This document shows, piece after piece, positions 45,101 through 56,338 of a stretch of DNA of 64,000 bases. The notes under the pieces are model-generated. The model did no database searches, was not told where the DNA came from, and saw nothing but the letters and a program-made list of their open reading frames with translations. Position 1 is the first letter of the stretch. Every line of letters begins with the position of its first letter. The translations under genes and the position numbers were made by a program. The stretch is from Larimichthys crocea (Eukaryota; Chordata; Actinopteri; Sciaenidae), in NCBI RefSeq assembly GCF_000972845.2, contig NC_040032.1, forward strand, positions 6,518,316-6,582,315, read 5' to 3'.

Positions 45101-46245
45101 AAAATAATAGCACATGTTATCTACGTGCTAACAGTGTGTATTTACATCATGGTTTAGTATATCTATGTATGGGTGGATACTTTTGCGTGTATACTTTGTA
45201 GGCACTTTTCAAAGAGTTCATACATAAAAGGGAGGAGAAACATTCAATCTACAAAAATCAAAGAAATACAGCTGAACTACAAATAACTGGAAATAGAATA
45301 TATGATGGCAGTGATTCTTTTATTTTGTAAGTTGGTCTTTGGACTCCAAACAACTCTAATGTCTGGCCTGGGGCAAATCAGACAAAGATGAAGCTGAAAT
45401 ATCAGTGAAGTTCTAATATTTGATAGCAAAACCAATTACCCACTAATTAGAGGAGTATGTGTGATCAGTGTAGGCAGTCATTGTTTGCCTCTTCATTTTC
45501 GATATGTGGCTTGTTTATCACAGAAAGACTTCATATTGTGTGATTAGACCTGGATTTAACTTGGGATAGCTGCTGTTACACTAACCAGACCGTAGAATTA
45601 TGAAACCTCTCTGAAATACAACAGTTTGAAATAAGATAAGCTGAGGAATAGCTTGACAGTTGAACATTAAGCCTGTGATAATGTTACACTTCTGCAGTAA
45701 GCCTCTGTTAAGGCGCTGAATAAACCTTGCCAGTCTAGTGGGGCTGAGGAGAGTGACTACCTGATCAGTATATAATTGAGATATCATCCAAACAATTACA
45801 GTAGCAGCTGTCATAAAGTGTCAAGAATGTGAAAGCAGATCAGCACACCAAACAAGACGGTTAAACATTCAAATAAACACCAATGTTATCGTCTCACCAA
45901 ACTGCTGCACCTGATGAAGTTACTTTACTTTACCTGGGAATTTATGTGTGTGTGTGTTTCTGCCTGTCTCTTAAATCTTTGGTGTAAGGTGATCTTTGGA
46001 ATAGTGTATTCAGGTGTCACATTTGGACGTGGCAGCTGTTCTTTTACTGGTGGCAACTCCATTTTTGGCTCAGGCTAAGCTGTGCCTTCTAGCTCTGTAC
46101 TCCAAAACACATTGCTGTGAGGTTCAGGGACTGTCCTCAAGGGCCCTCTGACAGTTTCTGTCGAATAGAGGGAGTGCTGGGGTTGATAGGAGACTGGACT
46201 GACACCAGGGGCTGATAGCAGGACTAAAACTACAGACTCCTCACC
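45101..46245. other. Unassigned sequence
   Basis: No repeat family or coding region recognised. Confidence 0.45.
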
Positions 46246-46252
46246 TGACATA

Positions 46253-46300
46253 CACACACACACACACACACACACACGCAAACACACACATGCACACACA
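46253..46300. repeat. (CA)n microsatellite
   Basis: CA tract with GCAAACACACAC and TGCACACAC interruptions. Confidence 0.95.
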
Positions 46301-46451
46301 AAAGGGGCTGAAAGGAGGACAAAGCCTGAGGGTCTCAGTGGGGAATCCATCCTTGGAAATATGGATTTCAAAGTGGAGGCACCTCACTCTCTCTACTCTT
46401 CCCTCCCTTATCTCCTTCTCTTTCTTCATCTCTCTCTCAGCGCTGCGAGGT

Positions 46452-46478
46452 AAAAAAAAAAAAAAAAAAAAAAAAAAA
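46452..46478 (+). repeat. Poly(A) tract
   Basis: About 27 uninterrupted A residues. No recognisable retroelement upstream. Confidence 0.95.
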
Positions 46479-46479
46479 G

Positions 46480-47340
46480 ACCTGCTGCAATCAGGAAGAA
46501 TATCAGCTACACACACACACAAACACATATGTATGTATGCACACATGCACTACATGCAGGAAGTGGACACTCGCACGTTCTTTTCAGGACGCATATGCCA
46601 TCCAGGTAATGGCTATTATCAGGCATAACTGCTATGCCGGTTTCGGCAATCAAGTCATCCAAAAAAACCCATCCATCAAAAAACAAGGAAATGCAGTGTA
46701 TCCCACCAACACAACATATTGTTAAAGTTGTCTGTGTGTTTGAACGCAGTTCACCCACAGTTATCTACAGTTGCCATGACAGAAAACGATGGTGCAAGTG
46801 TAAAAAAGAAATAAAATCAAAGAGAGAGCCAGTTGGGTACAGAGATGACAGGAAACAAACAAGATCCTGTAAGAAAGAGAAAACTGACCTCCTATATGAA
46901 CATGTCATGGACACATACCTGGCACAGGCGCAAACAGACATTTTTAAGGGAGAGAATCCTAATTATAGCCTTTACAATAATGCTGGCAGCTATCTAATTG
47001 CCAATTAACTCAGGGTCACTGCTGTTATCTCTCAATCGCACCAGCCTCTCGGCTTTGCCCCCTACTCCTCCTCCTCCAGGAAAAGAGGGAACTTTACTCC
47101 TTCCCCTTGCTCATTCCCTCCCGTGTGTGCAGACCCGAACCAAAGCACTGTTTAATTTGTTGAGCTTCTTTTTGAAAAGCTGTGCAATAGCGAGGGGACA
47201 TGACAATAACTAAATGGTTATCATTTTGTGTCACCACCACGGAATTGTCTGAGCTCCCGCTTTGCCCTGGCTGGTCTGCATTCTACTCGACTGCCACTAA
47301 ATCACCTTAACCCACTATGAACAAACACACAACAGCCCAT
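46480..47340. other. Unassigned sequence
   Basis: Frames of up to 124 codons (46634-47008) show no domain. No repeat recognised. Confidence 0.45.
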
Positions 47341-47344
47341 TACG

Positions 47345-47346
<2 letters not shown>

Positions 47347-47405
<59 letters not shown>
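47347..47405. repeat. (CA)n microsatellite
   Basis: Perfect CA tract of about 59 bp. Confidence 0.98.
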
Positions 47406-47409
<4 letters not shown>

Positions 47410-47925
47410 TAAGCCACTAAATCACAGAGAGCAAATGTGACAGGATAGCTAATCTAACTGTAAACACATTTGCAGTTAATCCTGAAACAGAAAAGACCCT
47501 TAAAAAATACATAATAGTAATGGGAGGAAAAAAACAAATTCGTCTCTGTAGAGCCGGGGAGCTGGAGGTGAGAGAACGGATGCATGTTCAGTTTAATTCA
47601 AAATAACCAAAACTCACACCAAAACCCCACCAGGCACGTCGCGTCTGTTTTGGTCCGCCTTTCATTTTGTTTACTTGCTCAGATTTGCTACATGGTTAAA
47701 CGGTTTCTCTTTTTTGGCTGTTTTTGCGAGTTTGCACAGGGTGTTTTATTTTGAAATTCGACAAGACTCTCTATACCATTTCTGCGCCTGACCTCGAGCC
47801 GCTTTGTGCAGAATGACGTTGGCTGCTTGCGGTGTCTCTCAAAAACAGAACAGCTAAGAGCCAATCGGGGAGCTGCTTCTGAAACGGACCATGGCGGGGC
47901 CTGTGGGGTTTGAAACATTGCCTGG
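47410..47925. other. Unassigned, possibly repeat-derived
   Basis: 47590-47910 is GC-richer (CCACCAGGCACGTCGCGTC, GACCATGGCGGGGCCTGTGG) and looks like a transposon-type sequence, but no inverted ends or protein were recognised. Confidence 0.35.
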
Positions 47926-47929
47926 TTTT

Positions 47930-47930
<1 letters not shown>

Positions 47931-47985
<55 letters not shown>

Positions 47986-48025
47986 AACTTTATTTATCCC
48001 AAGCCGGGAAAATGGTGGGGTTTTA
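47931..48025 (-). mobile_element. LINE 3' tail with (GATA)n microsatellite
   Basis: About 13 GATA units (47931-47985) run into AAACTTTATTTATCCCAAGC, then CGGGAAAATGG. Reversed, this reads CCATTTTCCCGGCTTGGGAT, then AAATAAAGTTTCTATC(TATC)n, the usual 3' end of fish LINEs and their SINEs with a (TATC)n tail. Only this 3' stub is present. Confidence 0.65.
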
Positions 48026-48700
48026 TTCAACTATTAGCAGACAATAAAAGAGTGAATGTTAAATAATGGTTAAATTCACAGTTTTGGGTTGAAGATTATG
48101 TTTAGTGGAGGAGTTCAAACTGATCAAATTGCATAATACCACATACTACATACTACCACAGCATACATATGTGTACATATGTGTTTCTTTTATTTGGAAG
48201 TATGTATGTACATGCATGCACGTGTGTGCTTTCACATTATTGTTTTGGAGAAAGAAAGAAACAATAATCAGTCATTTCCAATCCATCATGCAAGCTGAGA
48301 AAGCATCTTAAGAACTAGGGGTAATAATGGTATTGTGTCAAAGTATTTCTCATTGAAGTAGTCTGCTTAGAATTTCAGAGGAATACTGAGAAAAGAGTGA
48401 ATAGGAGGCAGGGTCATGTGGGGGGATGTGGAAACCAGCGACTGAGTGAGCAAACCAGGTAAGGTGGAGGATTGGAGTGGACAGGAAAAAGGAGGTATTA
48501 AGAGCAGTTATAGCCTGAAATGCTTTGCAGAGTCTCAGCACTGAGGGGTAATGCGTAAATAGCTCTGTCTAAATGAATTTTTCTCAACCTGTTTCTGTTT
48601 CAAATGCATAAGCACACGGTCTTTTCCTTTGATCAATGTCATTTGCCAGAGATGGGAAAGGTTAAAAGGATCAGTGGTTTTATAGCTAACCTCTCTTTTC
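48026..48700. other. Unassigned sequence
   Basis: No coding region or repeat recognised. Confidence 0.45.
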
Positions 48701-48709
48701 CATTACACA

Positions 48710-48960
48710 GGGGGCATTTACTATTATCCTGACCAGACAAATCACAGCAAATATCAAAGTTGTAATGACAAGGTTTATAAAGCCGATATTCACACAGGCG
48801 CAAAGTAATATCTTGGGATCACTGAAATTGTCTCTGTGATTAGCCTCCCTAACCTTCAGATCAGGTCTAGAGTGAATCAAAACAAAGGTCACAGTAAATA
48901 TGCACACAGGAGAAACACTAAAACATTTGGCCAATAAACCGTTTTCATGTTCTCCAAAAC
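48710..48960. other. Candidate conserved non-coding element
   Basis: Repeat-free and unusually even in composition (CAAATATCAAAGTTGTAATG, GGCGCAAAGTAATATCTTGG). A 128-codon minus-strand frame crosses it, with some hydrophobic stretches but no recognised family. Confidence 0.25.
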
Positions 48961-49125
48961 AGGAAATAGGAAACTCAAAAACAAAACTACGACATCTTAA
49001 ATGAAATGGTTTATCAAATAGTTTGATGACGTTTAGAATGTATCTGTTCGATCTACTGTATGATGTCACCATGTCTGATATCCCACCAAGAAAGAGCTTT
49101 CAAGCCAGATTAAATCCTAATAAAA

Positions 49126-49163
49126 ATGCGTAAAAAAAATAAAAATAAAAATAAAAATAAAAA
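49126..49163. repeat. (AAAAAT)n-type repeat
   Basis: Tandem AAAAATAAAAATA-type units of about six bases, preceded by an A-run. Confidence 0.9.
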
Positions 49164-49164
49164 T

Positions 49165-49740
49165 TTGTGTTTCACCCACCGACGCCAAGTATCAGGAGCA
49201 GGTTAACTAGCTAGGTAAAACATAGACATGTGGCTGCAGTAGCAACTTTGAACAAAACATTTGTAAAATGTAAAAACGCTGTGGTTAAAGTAAAACTAAT
49301 ACACACTGATGAATAATAAAGACTTGCCCAAAGTAGGAAATCAGTCGTGGTAGTGTGCGTTTCACCTGGCAGGTGTCCGCAGTGACCAACTGATCCTGAA
49401 ATGGCGGCGTGTGTGCGCAATGCACTGCGCATGTGCGAATTCAAACCCCAAACAGGATTTTATGCGCACATTTGGATGAACGGAATTTTTTTCAAGTTAG
49501 ATTTAATTGAATGAATTACGATTACCATAATTTTGACATTTTATGTTCGAATTATTTATATTGTACCAGTGGAGTCTAAATAACACAGATATTTCAACTA
49601 AAATACGCTTGATTTTTACATGTAACATTTACTAGGGATCAGTATCACTTTTTAACTTTTAAATGTATTCGCATTCATTTCCCTCTTATTAAACTTCCTC
49701 CTGTGTTAGCTTTCTGTTACCATCCCCAGTGTTGTGTGTG
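49165..49740. other. Unassigned sequence
   Basis: No gene recognised. 49660-49735 may belong to the flank of the piggyBac-type remnant that follows. Confidence 0.4.
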
Positions 49741-49884
49741 TGTGTTTACATGCATGTGTGGCAAAAAGTGACACTTTTTGTGTGTTCTTTGCAGAGATAT
49801 TTCTTGCATAGCTCAAAACATTTTGATGACATTTTGAGCAGCTGCCCCTGCCATGTGAATGTTGAGGTACTAAAAGATCCTATA

Positions 49885-50099
49885 CCTACATTCTTTGACT
49901 TGAATCCTTCAGCAGGAGCAGCCTCAGCACCAGTGACCTCCTCATCAGACTCAGATGTGTCTGTGTTCTCTGGCTGGTACTCCACATTGTCCTCTTCCTC
50001 AGAAACTTGCTCCTCTGCATCGCTATGCTGATCTGTGTCTTCTCCCTCATTATTTCCCAAAATGTTATTTAGAACTTGGCTCACCGTAAATCTTTTCAT
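49885..50099 (-). pseudogene. piggyBac-type transposase N-terminal remnant
   Basis: The minus-strand frame starting at 50099 reads MKRFTVSQVLNNILGNNEGE, then an acidic serine-rich region (DAEEQVSEEEDNVEYQPE, SESDEEVTGAEAAPAEGF), ending at KSKN near 49890. This is the acidic N-terminal region of fish piggyBac (PGBD4-like) transposases. The catalytic DDD domain and cysteine-rich C-terminus are absent: the frame runs into unrelated sequence. There are no stops in the remaining part, so the copy is fairly young. Flanking TTAA sites and tips were not identified. Confidence 0.7.
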
Positions 50100-50144
50100 T
50101 TTTGCACGCTGCAAATTGGAGATGTGCCCTCTGCAAGTCAAATG

Positions 50145-50856
50145 AGTGAAGTGACCTCACATGTCTGGACATGCCCGTCTATGTTTGTTGTGTTTTTTTG
50201 CAGCTATACTGGACAAATGAGCATCCCCTGAAGCTCACATGATTGGGAGAGGAGGTGGCTGTCAGTGTGTTGGCTGACAGTGCACTTATGATTTCCATTT
50301 TGGCTCTATTGCTTTATAATCTTGTTTTTATAACCGGGACGAAACCGACCCTAACACCACAAATGACTTTGTTTCATCCAGAGCATGTTATAATGTACTG
50401 AATTTTTTATTTATTTTTTTTGTTTAATTTTGTTGAAATCAAGGTTCCTGACAAAGTCAAAAAACCTTGATGCAATAAACTATTTTTAAGTGATTCTTTA
50501 TGCATTTAAAAAACACACAAGAGGAAGTTAAGTTATCAAGTAGTGTGATATTCAGCTCAAGAAAGGACAGGTTGAGGCCCTGCATCACGTTTTCTCTACT
50601 GGAAGGGCACCCCACAGAGTGCACTTCATCTCATTTTCTTACACATTGGGCCACCATAGTTTTCCATATTATAGCACAAGTAATAAGTGACAGTCATTCC
50701 TTTGGTCTCATCCTGGAGACATTGAAGCATAACTCCGGACTAGACCTCTTCCTCTTGACACACTCCATCATAAAAACCTGAAAATCATCATTTATTTTTA
50801 TTATTCTACATGTTTTAAGACACGGCTACACTATTGGATTGCATAAGATTGTACAG
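50145..50856. other. Unassigned sequence
   Basis: 50325-50370 (ACCGGGACGAAACCGACCC, then TAACACCAC) could be the sub-terminal part of the piggyBac-type element. No other recognisable content. Confidence 0.4.
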
Positions 50857-51403
50857 ATTCATGATGAGACCAAGAAACACATGTGTGTTCCGAACTTACT
50901 TCTAGAAAATGATTCAAAGATTAGAATTATTGTTAGTTATTTAAGTTATACAACGGTCTAAGCAACAGCCACAAAGAATGGTACAATGAATGTGACCAAA
51001 AGTTTGTAGAGTATAAAAAATGGACTCTCTTTAGTGTACCTTAGGGAAGAGCTCAGCCAATAGTGGCACACCAAACAGTAATTTGGTGTCTCAGTGGATT
51101 CTTAGTATCTCTAGTCTAAACTTTATTCTGGGTCTTCCTGTTTTGTTTTGTATTCTTTGATTGCTTCTGTAGTTTAAAGTTCACTATTATTGTTTTAAAC
51201 ATTAACATAATGTTTAGTTAAATATTACAATATTATAACTAGAGTTACTTATTTTACTTTGGAGACTCGTTTTTGTTTCCTGATGTTGGATGAACAGAAC
51301 TTGTTTTTTCTTGATGAATTGCTTCTGCATTGTGGAGTTTCCCTGGCCTTGCGCATTTGTCTCAACTAACACATAATGGCCTTTTCTAAAAGGTTTTACA
51401 AAA
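50857..51403 (+). repeat. Tandem duplication, unit 1 (A1+B1, core deleted)
   Basis: A1 (50857-51102) matches A2 (51404-51650) with few mismatches, and B1 (51103-51403) matches B2 (53615-53924). In unit 1, A1 joins B1 directly at GTGGATTCT|TAGTATC. In unit 2 the same two blocks are separated by about 1.96 kb. ATTCT occurs at both deletion ends in unit 2, so unit 1 looks like a microhomology-mediated deletion of unit 2's arrangement. Confidence 0.9.
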
Positions 51404-53924
51404 ATTCATGATGAGACCAAGAAACACATGTGTGTTCCGAACTTACTTCCAGAAAATGATTCAAATATTAGAATTATCGTTAGTTAATTAAAGTTATACA
51501 ATGGTCTAAGCAACAGCCACAAAGAATGGTACAATGAATGTGACCAAAAGTTCGTAGAGTATAAAAAATGGACTGGCTTTAGTGTACCTTAGGGAAGAGC
51601 TCAGCCAATAGTGGCACACCAAACAGTAATTTGGTGTCTCAGTGGATTCTCTAACCTTGCCCTACTGAGATCAAAACGTCCAGGCAACAGATGAATTACA
51701 GTCACACAACTTAAAAACGTATGTCTCACAATGGACTGCTTAGGCAGGGCCTAATTTTCTGCCGACAGTGCTCCCACACAGGCAAGTAAATACCCTACAC
51801 AACCCAGATAGGATGCTGTTCAGACATGGATTTATGCTTTCATGGCTAATAAATAAAATAGGCATGTAAACAATACATATAAGACATTTCTCTCAAAGTA
51901 AATGAGAACATAAAAGTAGAAAAATAAATCTTTCTTTGATTTTGCTCTACAAAATTCCTTCCATCTGAAGGGGTGTCAGTTCAATAGCAGCCTTGGCAAC
52001 ATATATGAAAAATAAAGCTGTTGTTGTAGGTTAGAAAGGAGAATATATCATTTGTAGATCCTACATACATGGAACTATTTGTATCTTATGATGCTGTTGC
52101 ACCTTTGTTACATAAATAACATAGAATAATCAGATCTGACTAGGTATCAATTTGCCCTTTGGTCTCCTATCATATAATTAATTCACCGGGGTGCATGGTG
52201 ATACATGAGCGTACAGACGACAGTAAACACTCTAGGAAATTATAACCAACTGTAAAAGAACTCTGCATCACACATTTAATAAATAATTTACACATTGCAG
52301 TCGTGGGAGGCAAACTGTGTTTATTTCCACCATTTGCAGACTACAATATCAGTCAGTCATGAAGTCAAACTTTTGTTGTGTATTTATTTCAGTTATATCA
52401 CATGATCTTCAAAGGTTATACCAGTTATACCTTGGAACCTGAAACATTATTTCTCTCTCCACCACTGAACCACTCCCTAGTCCTATTTTGTACTAACATA
52501 CTTGTTAATGGCATCTTTTTTTCAGCTTTATTTATCCAGAAGAGAGTTTCACTGTTCCCCTTTCCAAACACGCCCTGATCCCATTCACACAGTTTCACAT
52601 TCACACCTGGATGCTGCCCAGTTCAACCAGTCTGACCTGCTGGACACTGAGCTGCTCCACTGGAACAGCTGAGATTAAGGGCTCAAGGGCGCCTCAGATG
52701 TGGCAGCCTTCTCATCACATGTCTTGCACATTTTGTGTATCCCATATCTCAATAAACTATGATTCTGTTGTGCTGAAACCTGCTCTGCTGCTTAGACACA
52801 TTGGGGAGCAGAGCCTCCTCTGTCAAATAAAACCATATGAACATTATTGGAATATATGGTCCCATATCCTTGGGATGGAGGGTCTCAGACAGCACTACAA
52901 GGTATCATACCAATAGTTTATGGTGACCTGTCACATTTTGCTGATCCAAACTGTCAACAGTTCTTGGAGCCAGTCATCACCACCAAATTCATGAGTAGCA
53001 TTTCATTTAGTATCTTTTGACAATCAATGTGATACACAAATCATTAAAAACACTCATTTTCTTAAATTTGTTGATAAGGTGATGCACCTACACAAAATTA
53101 CATATCTGAAAGTATCACAGTCAGTTATGTAACCTACCACACCCTAGGTTGTATGTATAGCTTTTTCATAAATGTCAGTGTACAGTATTCATGTGGGTTT
53201 TCTTTGATTAGTAAATTTGTTTTGCTAAATCAGCAGAGGTTATCTAACCAGCTTCAAGTCGCACTGCTCCTAATTGAAAAGAAACTCAAGAAAAACTCCA
53301 CATAGGAAACTCACATTATCTAAGAAAGGTGATTCTGAGACTGAGCAAGTTGATTAAGTATGGGTGAGCGTCTTTTTGGGTGAATCCGTCATGTCAATGT
53401 GAGGAACCAAACAACTGAGGGGTTCATTGTGAGTCATTCCCTCAACTTAAGACATTCCAGTAAATCATACGTGAACATGAACAGCTCTCTCACAAAGGCA
53501 GAAAGAAGGCCAAAAAACAGGAGAGTCTAATCTGTAATGTCATATCAAAGCACAGCCTTGAGCAGCTCCATTGAAAATGAATGAAGCACTGACTTTGTGG
53601 ACATGCAATATTCTTAGTATCTCTAGTCTAAACTTTATTCTGGGTCTTCCTGTTTTTCTTTTTCTTTTATTGCTTCTGTAGTTTAAAGTTCACTATTATT
53701 TTTTAAATCATTAACATAATGTTTAGTTAAATATTACAGTATTAAAACTAGAGTTACTTATTTTACTTTGGAGACTCGTTTTTGTTTCCTGATGTTGGAT
53801 GAACAGAACTTGTTTTTTCTTGATGAATTGCTTCTGCATTGTGGAGTTTCTCTGGCCTTGTGCATTTGTCTCATCTAACACATGTGTAACACAAATGGCC
53901 TTTTCTAAAAGGTTTTACAAAAAT
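51404..53924 (+). repeat. Tandem duplication, unit 2 (A2-core-B2)
   Basis: The longer unit: A2 51404-51650, core 51651-53614, B2 53615-53924. The unit 1/unit 2 junction lies at ACAAAA|ATTCATGATG. B2 has a 10-bp insertion (about 53884) and small indels in T-runs relative to B1, so the duplication is not recent. The core holds frames of 66 and 101 codons without domains, and no repeat family was recognised in it. Confidence 0.85.
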
Positions 53925-53963
53925 ATGAAAATGTAAAATACAAAGAGTAATTAGAATAATAAT

Positions 53964-55660
53964 TAAAGCTGCAAGCAGCGATGGTCGGGCCCTCGCACAT
54001 GTGCGCACGTCGAAATGTGCATAACATCGGTCTGAATCACAAGCCATCAGCAGGTGCTTCCTGCCGATTTCTTCTTTGAATGATTTTTATGAATGGCCAC
54101 GCCCACACAGTTTCCTCAAAATTCATCATTTTGATAACTTTTACTCAGGAAGTCTATGCTACACACCTACCAAGTTTGAAGTGAATTGGATAAAATCCTT
54201 AGGAGGAGTTCGTTCAAACATGACCCCTTCTCAACCAGACCGAAACAGCAAAAATGGCGATTTTCATCCTTAAATATCTCGCTTCCTGTTCATCGTAGCC
54301 CATTGCTGCAAGCGACTTTTTTGTAGGTCTTGCCATGTTCTACAATTCGGCAAGACTCTGTGTCCAAAACTGTGGCGGGGCTGCCTCAAAAAAAAGTTCA
54401 AGGGGGCGCTATGGAGCGTTTTTGCCATGCCCCCCCAAATGATATTATGCAGCCTAATTATGCAAAGTATTGGTCTTAACAACCACATGAAGTTTCAGAC
54501 AGCTCTGAGGAAGTATAACACTTTTGCCCGAAAATCAGCCCAAAAGTCTGACGTGCTAGCAATTAGCATTTGCATTCACGCTCGCAATTAGCATTTGCAC
54601 TAATTTTAGCATTGGCCGCTAATGTTACCAATGAGCATGTCTTTACAGCTAGCGCGTAAAGACATGCCATTTTACAGAAGTTCAAATTAAGCCAATAACT
54701 GATAAAATGGCCGCCACTTCTGCCTGCCTGCTCTAAGAGCAATTACTGCACCCACTGTCAGTTGGAATGTCAGTTGGAAATCCTGACAAAGACAGAGAGA
54801 AAATGCTGAGACCACCCCTCAAAGAGGAGGGATCTCTGGCCAAACCGTATTTCCAATCATTGAACCGAAATCACTGGGAGCATCCTGTGCCCTTCCACAA
54901 CGTCTACATATTTGTTTTGTGTCGATAAGTGAAGAAATGTGTCCTTGAGAGCAATTCAGAGAAAGGTTACTTCTGCTTTCCCGCCTTTTTAACATGGCAG
55001 CCTATGAGGCTGTGGATGGGGGGTTGCTGCCGCATCTTTGCGTCTCCCGCCAAAACTATATATCTGACAGTTTTAGCAGGCAAATGTGAGTGAGACGACA
55101 AATTTTCCTACGTTTCCATGTATAAATCGTGTCTGTAGTGGTGCATTTGAGGCCACGGTAGTCGAATACGTTTTATTTTTTCACAGATTTTTCTCTCTGC
55201 TCCTCACTCTAGCTGATGATGTCATCCACTCTAGCTCAAACATTCCGCCACATACACACCCATTATAGACCCAGAAATTTTACTAAAAACCTGCTCAACT
55301 TTAAGCCTTGATAGTTTAAAAATGGTAAAAGCTGTCGATGAGTGTAGTGAATCCCTAAAGAGAAGGCACGCGTACCTACATTTTAAAGTTTAAATGAAGT
55401 CTCTCGGTGAAAGTATGCCAGAGCAGTTCATTGTTGAAAATGTCTGTTGAATTTTTTTTTTCTGGCTTTCCCATTCATTCCCTATGGGAATTTTTTGGCA
55501 GTTTTTCACGAATCTCTTAGAAAAGTAATAGCACGGGATTCGGAATCAAGACGCACATTTCGATATATAATTTGTTGGGGTCCTCTCACCGCTGTGGGCC
55601 GCATTCATCTGCGAAAAAGGGCGAAAAATTAATAATAATGCCATGAAACACGCAGAAGAA
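53964..55660 (+). mobile_element. Abundant teleost repeat (GCTGCAAGCAGCGATG family)
   Basis: Starts AATTAAAGCTGCAAGCAGCG, then TCGGGCCCTCGCAC, the signature left end of a high-copy fish repeat. Internal blocks CCTACCAAGTTTGAAGTGAA, TCCTTAGGAGGAGTTCGTTC and AATGGCGATTTTCATCC belong to the same family. The right side is recognisable by AAAAATTAATAATAATGCC near 55624. No coding capacity; the mode of movement is not known to me. Confidence 0.65.
54635..54667. repeat. 12-bp inverted repeat
   Basis: GCATGTCTTTAC (54635-54646), loop AGCTAGCGC, GTAAAGACATGC (54656-54667), perfect. It lies in a part of the surrounding repeat that also has the direct repeat GCAATTAGCATTTGCA (twice within about 50 bp). 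Confidence 0.9.
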
Positions 55661-55949
55661 CAATAGTTAATGAGTATTGTAGGCACTCGTCACTAATTAA
55701 CACTGCTGCCGTCAGGGTTTAATAAGGCTGAACCTAAGTCGAGACACAGGGCAGACAGGAAAGGTTTTATACCGGCAGGAATAGAGAGATGTCGCTGGCT
55801 GCAAGCAGAAGAAATATGGGTGGAGGTTTGGCAGAGGGAATGCCAGGCATAAGAGCTGGCTGATGGAGAGGATTGTGAGACTGGAAGGCAAGCAGATTGT
55901 CCTGAAATAAAGAAAACAGGTATAAATCTCTAGATGGGTATGAAGACAG

Positions 55950-55950
<1 letters not shown>

Positions 55951-55988
<38 letters not shown>
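55951..55988. repeat. (CTAA)n microsatellite
   Basis: Nine perfect CTAA units. Confidence 0.97.
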
Positions 55989-56206
55989 CGATGAGGCCTG
56001 AGAGCTGATGAATAGAATCCTCAGTGGGTGGATGCTCAGGACCTTAGTGGGTGAACAGACTGGATGTTGGCTGAGACCTCCAACGGAGGAACTGACCAGA
56101 CATTGGCGGGGGTGGCCAGCACAGGATCTGGTTGAGCTTTGATCATGGTGTGGGCAGCAGAAGGGATCAACATCTCGGAAACCTACGATTCATAGAGAGA
56201 AGCAGG

Positions 56207-56338
56207 AGGCTAGCCGGCTAGGGAACAGGAAGAGACAGGCGAGTAGTTGGCTTGGGAACAGGAGCAGACTGAAGTCTAGCCGGCTGGGAACCAGGAACAG
56301 ACTAAAGGCTAGCTGGCTGGGCTAGTGGCTGGCAGCCA
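56207..56338 (+). repeat. 33-bp minisatellite, about 4 degenerate units
   Basis: Units start at 56207, 56240, 56273 and 56306 and share the pattern GGCTAGCCGGCTGGGAACCA, then GGAACAGACTAA. Similarity decays in the fourth unit. Confidence 0.75.

Noticed and set aside
48686..49072. 128-codon minus-strand frame with hydrophobic stretches
   Set aside because: Not recognised as any membrane protein; no start context or splice signals. Kept only as a candidate conserved block.
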